DNA of 64,000 bases from Rhodococcus sp. HM1 (GCF_023218075.1 NZ_JALPTB010000007.1:62001-126000); one strand, 5' to 3'; counted from the stretch's first letter, positions 52,231-61,222 are shown. A program made the numbers and translations. The notes: generated from the sequence alone by a model not told the origin.

Positions 52231-53811
52231 GTGAACCGTCACGGCACACGCCGGCCGATGAGCGTGGCGGGGCAGCTACTGATCCTGCAGCTCGTGGTGT
52301 TCACCGTGGTCACGATCGCCGCAGGGGCGCTGTTCGTCGTCGACGAACGCCGCGACGCCGACGCCACGACCCGCCTGGCCGTGACCGATGTCGCGGTGAC
52401 CACCGCCCAGCTCCCCGACGTCGCCGAAGGTCTGCGGTCCCCCGATCCGACCGCGGCGCTGCAGCCGCTCGCCGAGCGGATCCGCACCTCCACGGGCGTC
52501 GATTTCGTCGTGGTCGTCGACCCGGACGGGATCCGGGTGACCCATCCCGTGCCCGAGCAGATCGGGCTTCCCTACACCGGCCACATCGAGCAGGCCCGTG
52601 CCGGGCAGACGTACAGCGAGACGTACACCGGCAGTCTCGGGCCGTCGATCCGGACGATCGCCCCGGTGTACGCGGACGACGGCACGCTCGCCGGGTTCGT
52701 GTCGGTCGGGGTGACCCGGGAGCGCATCTCCGAGGCCTTCCTGCGCGGCCTGCCCGGCATCGTCGCGGTCGTCGCGGCGGGGCTGGCGGTGACCGCGGCC
52801 GGCGCCGTGCTCATCGCCCGCCGGCTGCGGCGGCAGACGCTGGGGCTGAATCCGGACCAGTTGCTGCGCATGTACGAGCATCACGACGCGGTGCTGCGCG
52901 CGATCGGTGAGGGCCTGGTCGTGTTCGGCACGTCGGGCGGTGGGACACCGCGCGTCGACGTCGTCAACGACGAGGCCCGCAGGTTGCTCGGCCTCCGGTC
53001 CGGGCCGGTGTCGTTCGAGTCGCTGCCGGAGACCCTGCGCAGGCTCGCGACCGGCGAGGAGGTGCGTGACGAGGTGCACCTGACCCGGGACCGGGTGCTG
53101 GTGGTGGGCAGCGACGCGGTGCAGTGGGAGGGCCGGCGGATCGGGACAGTCGTGACCCTGCGCGATCACACCGAGTTGCGCGGCGCGCTCGGAGAGCTGG
53201 ATTCGGTGCGCGGGTTCGCCGAGTCGCTGCGGGCCCAGGCCCACGAGTCGGCGAACCGGTTGCACACGATCATCACGATGGTCGAGCTGGGCCGGTCCGA
53301 GGAGGCCGTGGCGTTCGCGACGCGCGAGCTGGCGGTGTCCCAGAACCTCATCGACCGGTTGACCGCCGACGTCGCCGAACCGGCGCTCGCGGCGCTGCTG
53401 CTCGGCAAGGTCGACGAGGCCGCCGAGCGCGGCGTCGAACTGACCGTCACGGAGGACACCGCGCTCGGTCCGGTGCCGTCGGTGCCGTCCCGCGACCTCG
53501 TCACTCTCGTCGGGAACCTGATCGACAACGCGATCGACGCGTCCCGCGCCGCCGACGAACCGTGGGTGGAAGTCACTGTTCGTGAAGAGGATTCGACGAT
53601 GATCGTCGAGGTCGCCGACAGCGGGCCGGGAATGTCGCCGGACACCCTGGCGCAGGCGATGCAGCGCGGATATTCGACGAAATCCGAACATCGCGGACTC
53701 GGGCTGGCACTGGTCGCGCAGGTCGTCGCCCGCCACCGCGGGGTCCTGCGCACCGAACCGTCCCTCGGCGCCATGATCGTCGCGGAAATTCCCCTCGGGG
53801 GTCGCTCGTGA
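52231..53811 (+). CDS. Sensor histidine kinase of the CitA/DcuS family
   Basis: The 526-residue kinase has an N-terminal helix (about residues 13-36), an extracytoplasmic PDC/PAS sensor (about residues 40-170) and a second helix (about 175-200). A cytoplasmic PAS follows, then a phosphoacceptor region AQAHESANRLHTI (His near residue 345) and a HATPase domain with NLIDNAIDAS and DSGPGMSP. GTG 52231 is set by GGGAGG six bases upstream. It probably senses C4-dicarboxylates or citrate. Its stop overlaps the response regulator start (GTGA). Confidence 0.92.
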   Translation: MNRHGTRRPMSVAGQLLILQLVVFTVVTIAAGALFVVDERRDADATTRLAVTDVAVTTAQLPDVAEGLRSPDPTAALQPLAERIRTSTGVDFVVVVDPDGIRVTHPVPEQIGLPYTGHIEQARAGQTYSETYTGSLGPSIRTIAPVYADDGTLAGFVSVGVTRERISEAFLRGLPGIVAVVAAGLAVTAAGAVLIARRLRRQTLGLNPDQLLRMYEHHDAVLRAIGEGLVVFGTSGGGTPRVDVVNDEARRLLGLRSGPVSFESLPETLRRLATGEEVRDEVHLTRDRVLVVGSDAVQWEGRRIGTVVTLRDHTELRGALGELDSVRGFAESLRAQAHESANRLHTIITMVELGRSEEAVAFATRELAVSQNLIDRLTADVAEPALAALLLGKVDEAAERGVELTVTEDTALGPVPSVPSRDLVTLVGNLIDNAIDASRAADEPWVEVTVREEDSTMIVEVADSGPGMSPDTLAQAMQRGYSTKSEHRGLGLALVAQVVARHRGVLRTEPSLGAMIVAEIPLGGRS

Positions 53812-54536
53812 TCCGAGTGCTCATCGTCGAGGACGAACCGCTCATCGCGCAGGCCCACCGCGAATACCTCGGGCGGATACCGGGATTCGAGGTGGTCGAC
53901 GAGGTGCACACCGGCACCGCCGCACTGCGGGCGGCGACGGCGGCCGTACGCCGTGGCGAACCGATCGACCTGGTCCTGCTCGACATCGGCCTGCCCGACA
54001 TGAGCGGGCTCGACGTGGCGGCATCACTGGGAGGGTTGCGGCCGAGCCCGGACATCATCGCCGTGACCTCGGCCCGGGATCTCGAAGTGGTCCGCACCGC
54101 CGTGTCCCGCGGCATCGTGCTGTATCTGCTCAAGCCGTTCACGTTCGCCGCGCTGCGCGACAAGCTCGAGCACTACGTCGCCTACCGCACCGCGCTGGGT
54201 TCAGCGGAAACCGCAGTCGCGCAACACGATATCGATCGGGCGATGGCCGCGCTGCGCACGTCGAACACAAAGGCGTCCGCGCCGAAGGGCATCTCCCCCG
54301 CGACCCTCGACCGGATCGCCGGGTTCCTCCGCGAGGCGGACGGTCCCCGCACCGCCGCCGAGGTCGGGACAGCGGTCGGGGTATCGCGTGTGACGGCGTG
54401 GCGGTACCTCGAACGTCTTGCCGACGACGGTCTGCTCGTCCGCATCACCGAGTACGGCCGGGCCGGCCGCCCTCAGGTCCGCTACGCCCGCAATCCCCGC
54501 CCCACCCCGGGTGACGGGAACCGGCATCCGGGCTGA
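53808..54536 (+). CDS. CitB/DcuR-family response regulator
   Basis: The 242-residue regulator has a receiver domain with phospho-acceptor Asp59 in LVLLDIGLPDMSG and the switch lysine in LYLLKPF. A C-terminal helix-turn-helix reads TAAEVGTAVGVSRVTAWRYLERLADDGLL (about residues 182-210). It pairs with the kinase through a GTGA overlap and likely activates the divergent dctA. The last codons lie inside a 16-bp terminator stem. Confidence 0.93.
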   Translation: MIRVLIVEDEPLIAQAHREYLGRIPGFEVVDEVHTGTAALRAATAAVRRGEPIDLVLLDIGLPDMSGLDVAASLGGLRPSPDIIAVTSARDLEVVRTAVSRGIVLYLLKPFTFAALRDKLEHYVAYRTALGSAETAVAQHDIDRAMAALRTSNTKASAPKGISPATLDRIAGFLREADGPRTAAEVGTAVGVSRVTAWRYLERLADDGLLVRITEYGRAGRPQVRYARNPRPTPGDGNRHPG

Positions 54537-54557
54537 CCCGGTGCCGGTTCCCGTCAC
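54511..54557 (+). terminator. Terminator overlapping the 3' end of the response regulator gene
   Basis: GTGACGGGAACCGGCA (54511-54526) pairs perfectly with TGCCGGTTCCCGTCAC (54542-54557), with an inner CCGGG/CCCGG stem. The left arm is coding and the stop codon is in the loop region (54534-54536). It also faces the small ORF ending at 54580 on the minus strand. Confidence 0.75.
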
Positions 54558-54579
54558 GGGAGGGGCAGGGATTACCGGC

Positions 54580-54750
54580 TCAGTCCCGGTCCCGTCGTGC
54601 TGCATCCAGGTCCCGAGCCGACCGCGCCGAATCGGTGTAGGACACATCGTTTCGGTTGCACGCCTGGACGAACATGTCGAGGAAACTCCTCTCGGTCCGG
54701 ACAGGGCGGGATTCCTTGCCGGGTTGGGCGTTACCGCTCGCAGCAGTCAT
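54580..54750 (-). CDS. Small ORF encoding a 56-residue unknown protein
   Basis: A 56-codon reading frame starts at ATG 54750, eight bases after GAAGGAGAA, a strong ribosome site. The product is hydrophilic with a central RSFLDMFVQACNRNDVSYTD segment containing its one cysteine, and a basic/acidic tail. I recognise no family. It follows the 29-codon frame at 54821-54910 on the same strand, which has the same GAAGGAGAAC sequence. Real translation is supported only by the ribosome site. Confidence 0.45.
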   Translation of the reverse strand: MTAASGNAQPGKESRPVRTERSFLDMFVQACNRNDVSYTDSARSARDLDAARRDRD

Positions 54751-54820
54751 GGAGCGTTCTCCTTCCGATCGTCGACGGGACACCGGGGCGATTCCGCCGT
54801 GGGCCGAGGAGTGCCGGTTC

Positions 54821-54910
54821 CTACATCGGCACCACCGACAGCAGCCAGGTGTAGGCCTCGACGAGAGGCGTGTGGACAGCGAGGAAAGCAGCTTCGACCA
54901 GGGCTCGCAC
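54821..54910 (-). CDS. Small ORF encoding a 29-residue hydrophobic peptide
   Basis: A 29-codon frame starts at GTG 54910, six bases after GAAGGAGAAC, and ends TAG. The peptide begins MRALVEAAFLAVHTPLVEAY and ends TWLLSVVPM, which is short and amphipathic or membrane-seeking. No homologue is known to me. It could be a leader peptide, a RiPP precursor, a small membrane peptide or chance. It precedes the 56-residue ORF by about 70 bases. Confidence 0.4.
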   Translation of the reverse strand: MRALVEAAFLAVHTPLVEAYTWLLSVVPM

Positions 54911-55061
54911 GAATGGGTTCTCCTTCTCGTTCCCACACGTCGATCGGATCGACGCGCAAACGCTCCTCCGAGCGTCCATCAGCGATTCGGAGCCGGTGCA
55001 CAGGAGGATGGGTCGGATTCCTGCACCGGTTGTGACAGCGGACGCTGTACCTCACCGAGGC

Positions 55062-55286
55062 GATCGGCGGCAGCGGCTGCTCGGCTTCGAACGCGTCGAG
55101 TTACAACCCGGCACATCGCACCGAGTGACCTTGGTTGCCGAGCCGCGACTCCTCGCGCGCTTCGACGGCACTGCCGGCAAGTGGCGCATCACCGAAGGGA
55201 CGTACGAGGTCGCGGTGGGCAAGTCCGCCGACGGCCTCGATCTCACGGCCGAGACGACGTTGACGAACGCGCTGTTCGGCAGCTGA
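55062..55286 (+). pseudogene. C-terminal remnant of a GH3 beta-glucosidase (fibronectin III-like domain)
   Basis: The roughly 74 in-frame codons before the TGA at 55284-55286 read LLGFERVELQPGTSHRVTLV, AEPRLLARFD, KWRITEGTYEVAVGKSADGL. This is the Fn3-like C-terminal domain of family 3 glycoside hydrolases. The catalytic domains are absent, because upstream sequence shows no GH3 similarity and holds small ORFs on the other strand. It is therefore a deletion remnant, left by recombination at about 55060. Confidence 0.6.
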
Positions 55287-55410
55287 CCCGAGAACCGACG
55301 AGCCACGACCGTCCCCGAACCGGTGCGGAGGGCCGGTGTGATTCCCGGGTGGTCCGAGTCCGGTAGTAGTAGTGGGAACGCTCAGCCGGAGCCCCCAAGG
55401 AGAACGAACC

Positions 55411-56286
55411 GTGCGCATCGCCAACCTCGACAACCGTGCCGTCCTCGTCGTCGGTGATCCCGGCGACGAGCGCGCAGTCGATATCGCCACCGCGTCCGAC
55501 GACAGGTTCGGTCCGGATCTGCCCTCGGTCTTCACGTCGTGGGACGAGGTGCGGGCCTGGGCCTCCGAGGTGGACCCGGCAGGCACGACCACGACGGCGA
55601 TCGACCGCACCCGCCTCGGCGCCCCGTCGCCCGCACCGCGGCAGGTGTTCGCGATCGGACTGAACTATCGCGAGCACGCCGCCGAATCCGGTATGGAGGC
55701 GCCGACGCACCTGCCTCCGGTGTTCACCAAGTACGTCTCGTCGTTCTCCGGTCCCGATACCGAGGTCGTCATCCCGGACGGTGGCAACGTCGACTGGGAG
55801 GTCGAACTCGTCGTCGTCATCGGACGACAGGGGCACCGGATCGCCGAGACCGACGCGTGGTCGCACCTCGCCGGCGTGACCGTCGGACAGGACATCTCCG
55901 AACGCGTGGCCCAGATGCGTGGTCCCGCACCGCAGTTCGGTCTCGCCAAGTCGTTCCCGGGCTTCGCGCCGCAGGGTCCGTGGCTGGTCACCCCGGACGA
56001 GTTCGCCGACCCGGACGATCTCGAACTCGGGTGCCGGATCGACGGCGACGAGGTCCAGCGGGGCCGGACGCGGGACATGATCTTCCCGGTGCCCGCCCTG
56101 ATCGCCGCCCTGTCGGAGAACGTCACGCTGTATCCCGGAGACGTGATCTTCACCGGGACCCCTGCCGGCGTCGGCATGGGCCGCGACCCCCAGCGGTTCC
56201 TGCAGCCCGGCGAGACACTCGACACCTGGATCGAGGGCATCGGGGAACTGCACCAGCGGTTCGTCGCGGCAGGGCGGCCTCAGTAG
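55411..56286 (+). CDS. Fumarylacetoacetate hydrolase-family protein (second copy in window)
   Basis: The 291-residue FAH-superfamily enzyme contains RQVFAIGLNYREHAAESG (about residue 74), metal ligands in VDWEVELVVVIG, GQDISERVAQ, and FTGTPAGVGMG near the C-terminus. It is likely a 2-oxo-dienoate hydrolase or isomerase or an oxaloacetate-type decarboxylase; substrate not assignable. GTG 55411 is supported by AAGGAGAA seven bases upstream. It is tail-to-tail with the LivF-type gene, with stops overlapping by seven bases. It is unlike the island FAH gene in gene context. Confidence 0.88.
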   Translation: MRIANLDNRAVLVVGDPGDERAVDIATASDDRFGPDLPSVFTSWDEVRAWASEVDPAGTTTTAIDRTRLGAPSPAPRQVFAIGLNYREHAAESGMEAPTHLPPVFTKYVSSFSGPDTEVVIPDGGNVDWEVELVVVIGRQGHRIAETDAWSHLAGVTVGQDISERVAQMRGPAPQFGLAKSFPGFAPQGPWLVTPDEFADPDDLELGCRIDGDEVQRGRTRDMIFPVPALIAALSENVTLYPGDVIFTGTPAGVGMGRDPQRFLQPGETLDTWIEGIGELHQRFVAAGRPQ

Positions 56287-57014
56287 ACGACCGAGTCCGT
56301 GCCTGCCGCATGCCCGAGATAGGCCCGCTCGAGCACGTCCGGTGCCGCGGCGAGGTCGGCCGCGGCGCCGGTCGTGGTCACCTCGCCGTGCCGGAGCACC
56401 AGCGCGCGGTCGGCGACGGTGAGCGCCATGTGCACGTGCTGTTCGACCAGCACGGCGGCAACCTGCCGTTCGTCGACGAAGCGCCGGATCACCGGCAGCA
56501 GCGACTCGACGATCACCGGCGCCAGTCCCATGCTCAGCTCGTCGATCAGCAGGACCTTCGGTGCCTGCATGAACGCGCGCCCGATCGCGAGCATCTGCTG
56601 CTCCCCGCCGGACAGCAGGCCCGCCGACACGTCGAGCCGTTCGCCCAACTGCGGGAAGTAGTCGATCACCTCCGCGATCGTGGTGCCACCCGGCCTGCGC
56701 GCGAGGCGAAGGTTCTCGGTCACCGTCAGTCCGGTGAACAGCGCCCGATCGTCCGGGACGAGCACGATCCCCGCCTTCGATGCGGTTCGGGCGCTGCCCG
56801 GCTTGATCCGTACCCCGTCGAGTTCGACCGTCCCGGCGAGGGGCGTCAGCAACCCGGCGAGGGTGATCAGCAGGGTCGTCTTGCCCGCCCCGTTGGGCCC
56901 GAGCACGGCCATGATCTCGCCGGCCCGGAGCTCGAAGCCGACATCGCGCACACACGCCCTGCCCCGGACGTAGCCCGCAGAGAGACCGTCGCAGTTCATC
57001 ATCGTCGTCGTCAT
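56280..57014 (-). CDS. LivF-type branched-chain/amide ABC transporter ATPase
   Basis: The 244-residue ATPase has Walker A GPNGAGKTT (about residue 37), signature LLSGGEQQMLAIGRA, Walker B VLLIDELSMGLAP and switch His in VEQHV. The D-E-L-S-M-G-LAP ending is typical of LivF. The ATG overlaps the stop of the triple-fusion gene by ATGA. It supplies the second ATPase for the importer. Confidence 0.92.
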   Translation of the reverse strand: MTTTMMNCDGLSAGYVRGRACVRDVGFELRAGEIMAVLGPNGAGKTTLLITLAGLLTPLAGTVELDGVRIKPGSARTASKAGIVLVPDDRALFTGLTVTENLRLARRPGGTTIAEVIDYFPQLGERLDVSAGLLSGGEQQMLAIGRAFMQAPKVLLIDELSMGLAPVIVESLLPVIRRFVDERQVAAVLVEQHVHMALTVADRALVLRHGEVTTTGAAADLAAAPDVLERAYLGHAAGTDSVVY

Positions 57015-59791
57015 GTGCCCGATTCCGCCTTGCTCTGGGTCGCACCGAGATACGCCGCGACCACGTCCGCGTTCGTCCGGATCTCGGCCGGGGTACCGTT
57101 CGCGATCACCCGGCCGAGATCGAGGACCACGATGCGATCGCACAGTTCGAGGACCAGGTCCATGTCGTGGTCGACGATGACGATCGTCACGCCCGCATCC
57201 CGGACCACTTTCAATTTCTCTCCGAGCCAACGACTCTCGGCAGTCGCCAAACCTGCGGCGGGTTCGTCGAGCAGCAGCACCTGCGGTTGTCCCGCCAGCG
57301 CGCGGGCGACCGAGACCAATTGCTTGCGTCCCTGCGACAACTCACCGACCGGGCGGTCGACCAGCGCGGTGAGACCGAGCATCCGGAACAGGGAGTCTCT
57401 CCATTCGACCGACTCCTTCCCACGTCGCCACCCGCCGGCGGCGAACGTACCGACGGCGACATTCTCCCGAACCGAGAGATCGTCGTAGAGCGACATGTCC
57501 TGGAACGTCCGGCCCAGTCCGAGCCGACTCCGCCGGTGCGGTGGAAGGTCGTCGATCCGCTTGTCCCCGAGCGCAACCGACCCTCCAGCCTTCGCGAATC
57601 CGCTCAACGCGTCGATGCAGGTCGTCTTTCCCGCACCGTTGGGCCCGATGAGTCCGACGATCTCGCCGGACCGCACTTCGGTGGCGAAGTCGGCCAGTGC
57701 AGTGACGGCTCCGTGGGTCACCGTGAGGCCGTCCGCGGCGAGGACCACCTTCCCGGCGGTGTCGCTGTCCGCGGAGACCGTGGGCAACTCCGCCCCGGAC
57801 GCGGTCGCGCCGCTTCCGATATCGTCGAGATCTTCTGTCTTCGAGCCGGTTCCGGAACCGAACCGGCCTCGGAGCCGCTGCATCTGCACGACCACCTGAC
57901 CGGCGATGCCCTCGGGGTAACCGATCACCGTGAGGACCAGCAGGACACCGCCGATGAGCGCGTAGTAGTCCGCGAATCCCAGCAGCCGGTCCATGAGGAC
58001 GAACACCACACCGCCGGCACCGAGCACCCCCGAGAGGATGCCACCGCTCACCAGCGTGACGCCCGCGATGTAGATCATCGCGAACATCGCGATCCCGCCG
58101 ATGGTGGAGTACGACTCGGCGGTTGCCACCGTCTGCTGGTAGGCCATCAGGGATCCGCCGAGTCCGGCGATGAACGCGCCGATCGCGAACGCCGCGAGTT
58201 TCGTTCGCGCCACGTTGATCCCGGACGCGGCCGCGGCGCGCTCGTTGGCGCGAACGGCGAGCATGGCAGCACCCAACCGGCCCGTTCGCAATTTGACCAC
58301 CGCCAGCGCGACGATCACGAGGACGAATAGGCAGAGGAACCCGAACACCGTCCGCGGGTAGCCCGCCCCGGATCCGATCGACAGGTCGATTCCGAACAGG
58401 GTCGGTTTCGCGACCGGCGCTCCTCCCATTCCGCCGTTCAGCGCGGTGTTCCGGAACCACACGAATTCCAGGAACACCGCCAGGGCGAGAGTGACCACCG
58501 TGACCGGCAAGCCACGGATCCGGAGGGCGGGGAGCCCGACGATCACGCCGATCACCGTCGCCACCATAGCCGCGAGGATCGGCGCGATCGGGAACGGAAT
58601 GCCCAGATCGACCGTCAACCGGCTCAACGAGAATGCCCCGACACCGGCCAGGGTCAGCTGGGCCAGCGAGATCTGTCCCGCGAAACCCGTCACCACGACC
58701 TGCGACAGCCCCACGACCGCGAGGATGATACTGATGATGACCGCCCCGCGGAAGCTTCCCGAGGTGAGAAGTAGCGCCAGGACCGCGACAACGACGCCGG
58801 CGATCGCCGGCAGCAGGATCTTCTGCGGACGCGGCGCCCGTCCCAGGGTGGACTTCACGATCGCACCACGTGTCGGCAGTGGTTTTCCCCGGAAGACGAG
58901 GAAGACGAGAATGAGTGCGAGCGGCACGAGTTCGGCCATTCCCGCCCGCGGGAACCAGTCCACCGTCGCCTGCAGGTGGGTCATCTCCGACTGCAACATC
59001 CCGATGGCGAAACCGGCGGCCACGGTCAGTCCCATCGCGGTGAAGTTCCCGACCAGCGCGGCCGCGAGTGCGGGAATCACGAAGAGCGTGTAGGACACCG
59101 GGACGAGCGGAACGATCGGCGCGATGAGGATGCCGCTGATGCCCGCCACCACGGTGCTCAGCGCCCAGTTGCCGAGGGCGATCCGGTCGGGTGAGAGTCC
59201 GGTGACGAGCGCACCCTTCTCCGATTCGGCAGCCGCGCGAGTTGCCAAACCGAAACGGGTGTAACGGAACAGAGCGACGAGAATCACCGTCATCGCGACG
59301 ACGATCACCGCGAACCACAGACGATCCTCGGGAATCCGGACGCCGAGGAGCGTGACGGCACCGTTCGGCAGGATGGGCTTGACCGACACGGGTGTCGTCC
59401 CGACACGGATCGCCAGCAGCGCCTGGATGACCAGCATGACGCCGATCGACACCACCGCCTTGGCCACCGGGGGTGCGTTCCGCACGAGCCGGAACACGGC
59501 CGCGTAGAGGAACACTCCCAGCAGCGCCGCGATCAGGAGCGACAGGAGAGCCGCGGGGACGAATCCCCACGGCCCGCCCACGTCCACCGTCGTCGGCATT
59601 CCGGGAATCGGGTTGAGCAACTCACCTTTCCGGAGCAGCCCGTACGTGTAGGCCACGTACAGGGCGATCGCGCCGGTGGCGAAGTTGACCACGCCCGAGC
59701 TACGGAAGGTCATCACCAGGGCGAGCCCCAGCGCCGCGTACACGGCGCCGTTGCCCAACCCCAGTGCGAGGAAAGCGAAGTGCTCGGACAT
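57011..59791 (-). CDS. LivH-LivM-LivG triple-fusion ABC transporter protein
   Basis: A single 926-residue polypeptide holds three normally separate subunits. A LivH-like permease (about 1-290) comes first, then a LivM-like permease (about 315-630) and a flexible acidic/Ser-rich linker (about 640-685). A LivG-like ATPase follows with GPNGAGKTT near residue 710, signature LSQGRKQLVSVARAL and Walker B VLLLDEPAAGLA. It imports hydrophobic amino acids, amides or related acids. ATG 59791 is chosen; a GTG directly upstream gives one more residue. The binding-protein gene lies 65 bases upstream. Confidence 0.9.
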   Translation of the reverse strand: MSEHFAFLALGLGNGAVYAALGLALVMTFRSSGVVNFATGAIALYVAYTYGLLRKGELLNPIPGMPTTVDVGGPWGFVPAALLSLLIAALLGVFLYAAVFRLVRNAPPVAKAVVSIGVMLVIQALLAIRVGTTPVSVKPILPNGAVTLLGVRIPEDRLWFAVIVVAMTVILVALFRYTRFGLATRAAAESEKGALVTGLSPDRIALGNWALSTVVAGISGILIAPIVPLVPVSYTLFVIPALAAALVGNFTAMGLTVAAGFAIGMLQSEMTHLQATVDWFPRAGMAELVPLALILVFLVFRGKPLPTRGAIVKSTLGRAPRPQKILLPAIAGVVVAVLALLLTSGSFRGAVIISIILAVVGLSQVVVTGFAGQISLAQLTLAGVGAFSLSRLTVDLGIPFPIAPILAAMVATVIGVIVGLPALRIRGLPVTVVTLALAVFLEFVWFRNTALNGGMGGAPVAKPTLFGIDLSIGSGAGYPRTVFGFLCLFVLVIVALAVVKLRTGRLGAAMLAVRANERAAAASGINVARTKLAAFAIGAFIAGLGGSLMAYQQTVATAESYSTIGGIAMFAMIYIAGVTLVSGGILSGVLGAGGVVFVLMDRLLGFADYYALIGGVLLVLTVIGYPEGIAGQVVVQMQRLRGRFGSGTGSKTEDLDDIGSGATASGAELPTVSADSDTAGKVVLAADGLTVTHGAVTALADFATEVRSGEIVGLIGPNGAGKTTCIDALSGFAKAGGSVALGDKRIDDLPPHRRSRLGLGRTFQDMSLYDDLSVRENVAVGTFAAGGWRRGKESVEWRDSLFRMLGLTALVDRPVGELSQGRKQLVSVARALAGQPQVLLLDEPAAGLATAESRWLGEKLKVVRDAGVTIVIVDHDMDLVLELCDRIVVLDLGRVIANGTPAEIRTNADVVAAYLGATQSKAESGT

Positions 59792-59856
59792 CACTCACTC
59801 GTTTCCCGGTGCCCGAACGGCACGTCGCGCCACGATGTGTTCCCTTACCCAGCGGG

Positions 59857-61104
59857 TCATCCGACGACGACCGGCGAGGTGACCTGGCCGCCCTCGGCAA
59901 CAGTTGCCCGGATCATCTTGTTGCTGCACACGGTGGGCATCATCGGCATCGCCGTGCCGTCACAGGTGAACGTGATGCCGTCCGCCGCCGGCATGGGAAC
60001 GTCCTTGGCGGTCTTGATCGCCTCGTTCACCGCGGCCGCGGTCGGTTCACCCTGCACACCCTGTGCGGCACGGATCAATCCGAGCATCGCCGCATAGCCG
60101 GTGCTCGTGAATCCACCGATCTCCACATCGGGGGCGTACTCATCCATCACCGCACGGTAGAGGACCGCTTCGGGCCCGTCGGAATCGATGTCGGCGCCGA
60201 TGAAGACCAGCGACCCGTCGAGCGTATCGCCGACCGCGTCGACGACCGCGGGGTCGAGGCACGGCTGGATGACCATTTTCGCCTGGGTTGCACCGAGTGT
60301 CTGCAGGGACTTGAGCACGGACGTGCACATCGTCCCGTCACCGATCACCGCGACCGCCTCGGTCCCGTCCGCGAGCCCCGCGCTGACCTGCGGTGTGGAA
60401 TCGGGAGTTCCGGGTGTCACCGGAGCGACCTGCAGCTCCACACCCGCCGCGTCGAATGTGCCCTTACCCACCGCCTCCGTCGAGGCGATCACCGTACCGG
60501 TGTCGATCACGTACGCGGCGACCTTCTTGTACCCCTGTTCGGCAGCGTATGCCGCCATGCCCGCGAGGGCACCCGGGAAACCGGGGCTCAGCACGTAGGT
60601 TCCGGGTGTCGTCAGCTCCGCGGCGCTCGTCCCGGAAGTCGTGAGATACGGGATGCCGGCCCCGGTGATGATCGGGACCATCGCGGCACCGTTTCCGGAG
60701 GTGGTGACGACGACCGCCGAGACGCCCTGCTCCACCATCTGGTTGGCACAGTCCTGGTTGGACGCCGGGTCCTCCTTGGCCGCACAGGAAACGACCTCGA
60801 TCGGGTGCCCGGCGACGCCCCCGAGATGCGCATTGGCGTACTCGGCGGCCGCCTCCGCCGCCTGCCGGTTCTCCGGCATCGAAATCGCCGGTCCACCTTC
60901 GGGGTTGATCAGCCCGATCTTGATCGGTGTACCGGTGGCCGGGTTGTCGGCGAAGGCGCCCTCCGGCGCCTCGACCGAGCTGCCACCCGAGTCCTCGGCA
61001 CTGTCCGTGCCGCAGGCCGTCCCGGCGATCAGCGCGGGAATCGCGAGGAGCATGCCGGCCCGTAGGACCGAGGTTCGACCGGCGGATCTGCACGTCTTGG
61101 ACAT
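59857..61104 (-). CDS. LivJ/K-type ABC transporter substrate-binding lipoprotein
   Basis: The 415-residue type I periplasmic-binding protein has a signal peptide and lipobox GTAC, with lipidation Cys31. The mature part begins IKIGLINPEGGPAISMPENRQAAEAAAEYANAHLGG and continues through YKKVAAYVIDTGTVIASTEAV, the pattern of HAAT binding proteins. Ligand unknown; the adjacent FAH gene hints at an organic acid or amide rather than leucine. A CRP-like site lies 47-62 bases upstream of its ATG. Confidence 0.9.
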   Translation of the reverse strand: MSKTCRSAGRTSVLRAGMLLAIPALIAGTACGTDSAEDSGGSSVEAPEGAFADNPATGTPIKIGLINPEGGPAISMPENRQAAEAAAEYANAHLGGVAGHPIEVVSCAAKEDPASNQDCANQMVEQGVSAVVVTTSGNGAAMVPIITGAGIPYLTTSGTSAAELTTPGTYVLSPGFPGALAGMAAYAAEQGYKKVAAYVIDTGTVIASTEAVGKGTFDAAGVELQVAPVTPGTPDSTPQVSAGLADGTEAVAVIGDGTMCTSVLKSLQTLGATQAKMVIQPCLDPAVVDAVGDTLDGSLVFIGADIDSDGPEAVLYRAVMDEYAPDVEIGGFTSTGYAAMLGLIRAAQGVQGEPTAAAVNEAIKTAKDVPMPAADGITFTCDGTAMPMMPTVCSNKMIRATVAEGGQVTSPVVVG

Positions 61105-61150
61105 GAGGCTTCCATCCTTCGTTCACGACGCGGGCGTCGGATGCTGAGGT

Positions 61151-61166
61151 AGTGACATGGATCACA
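61151..61166. promoter_or_regulatory. CRP/GlxR-like site upstream of the binding-protein gene
   Basis: On the minus strand TGTGA-TCCATG-TCACT matches the TGTGA-N6-TCACA consensus at nine of ten positions. It is centred about 55 bases upstream of the ATG at 61104. Cyclic-AMP-dependent control of the uptake operon is plausible. Confidence 0.6.
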
Positions 61167-61222
61167 CAAAGCTCGGCTGAGCGTAGGACGGGCGACGCAC
61201 ATGTGTCAATAGGACAGCCTAG

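Noticed and set aside
57342-59570. A 742-codon frame overlapping the Liv fusion in another minus-strand frame
   Set aside because: It is Arg/Gly/Pro-rich without motifs and lies wholly inside the real transporter gene.
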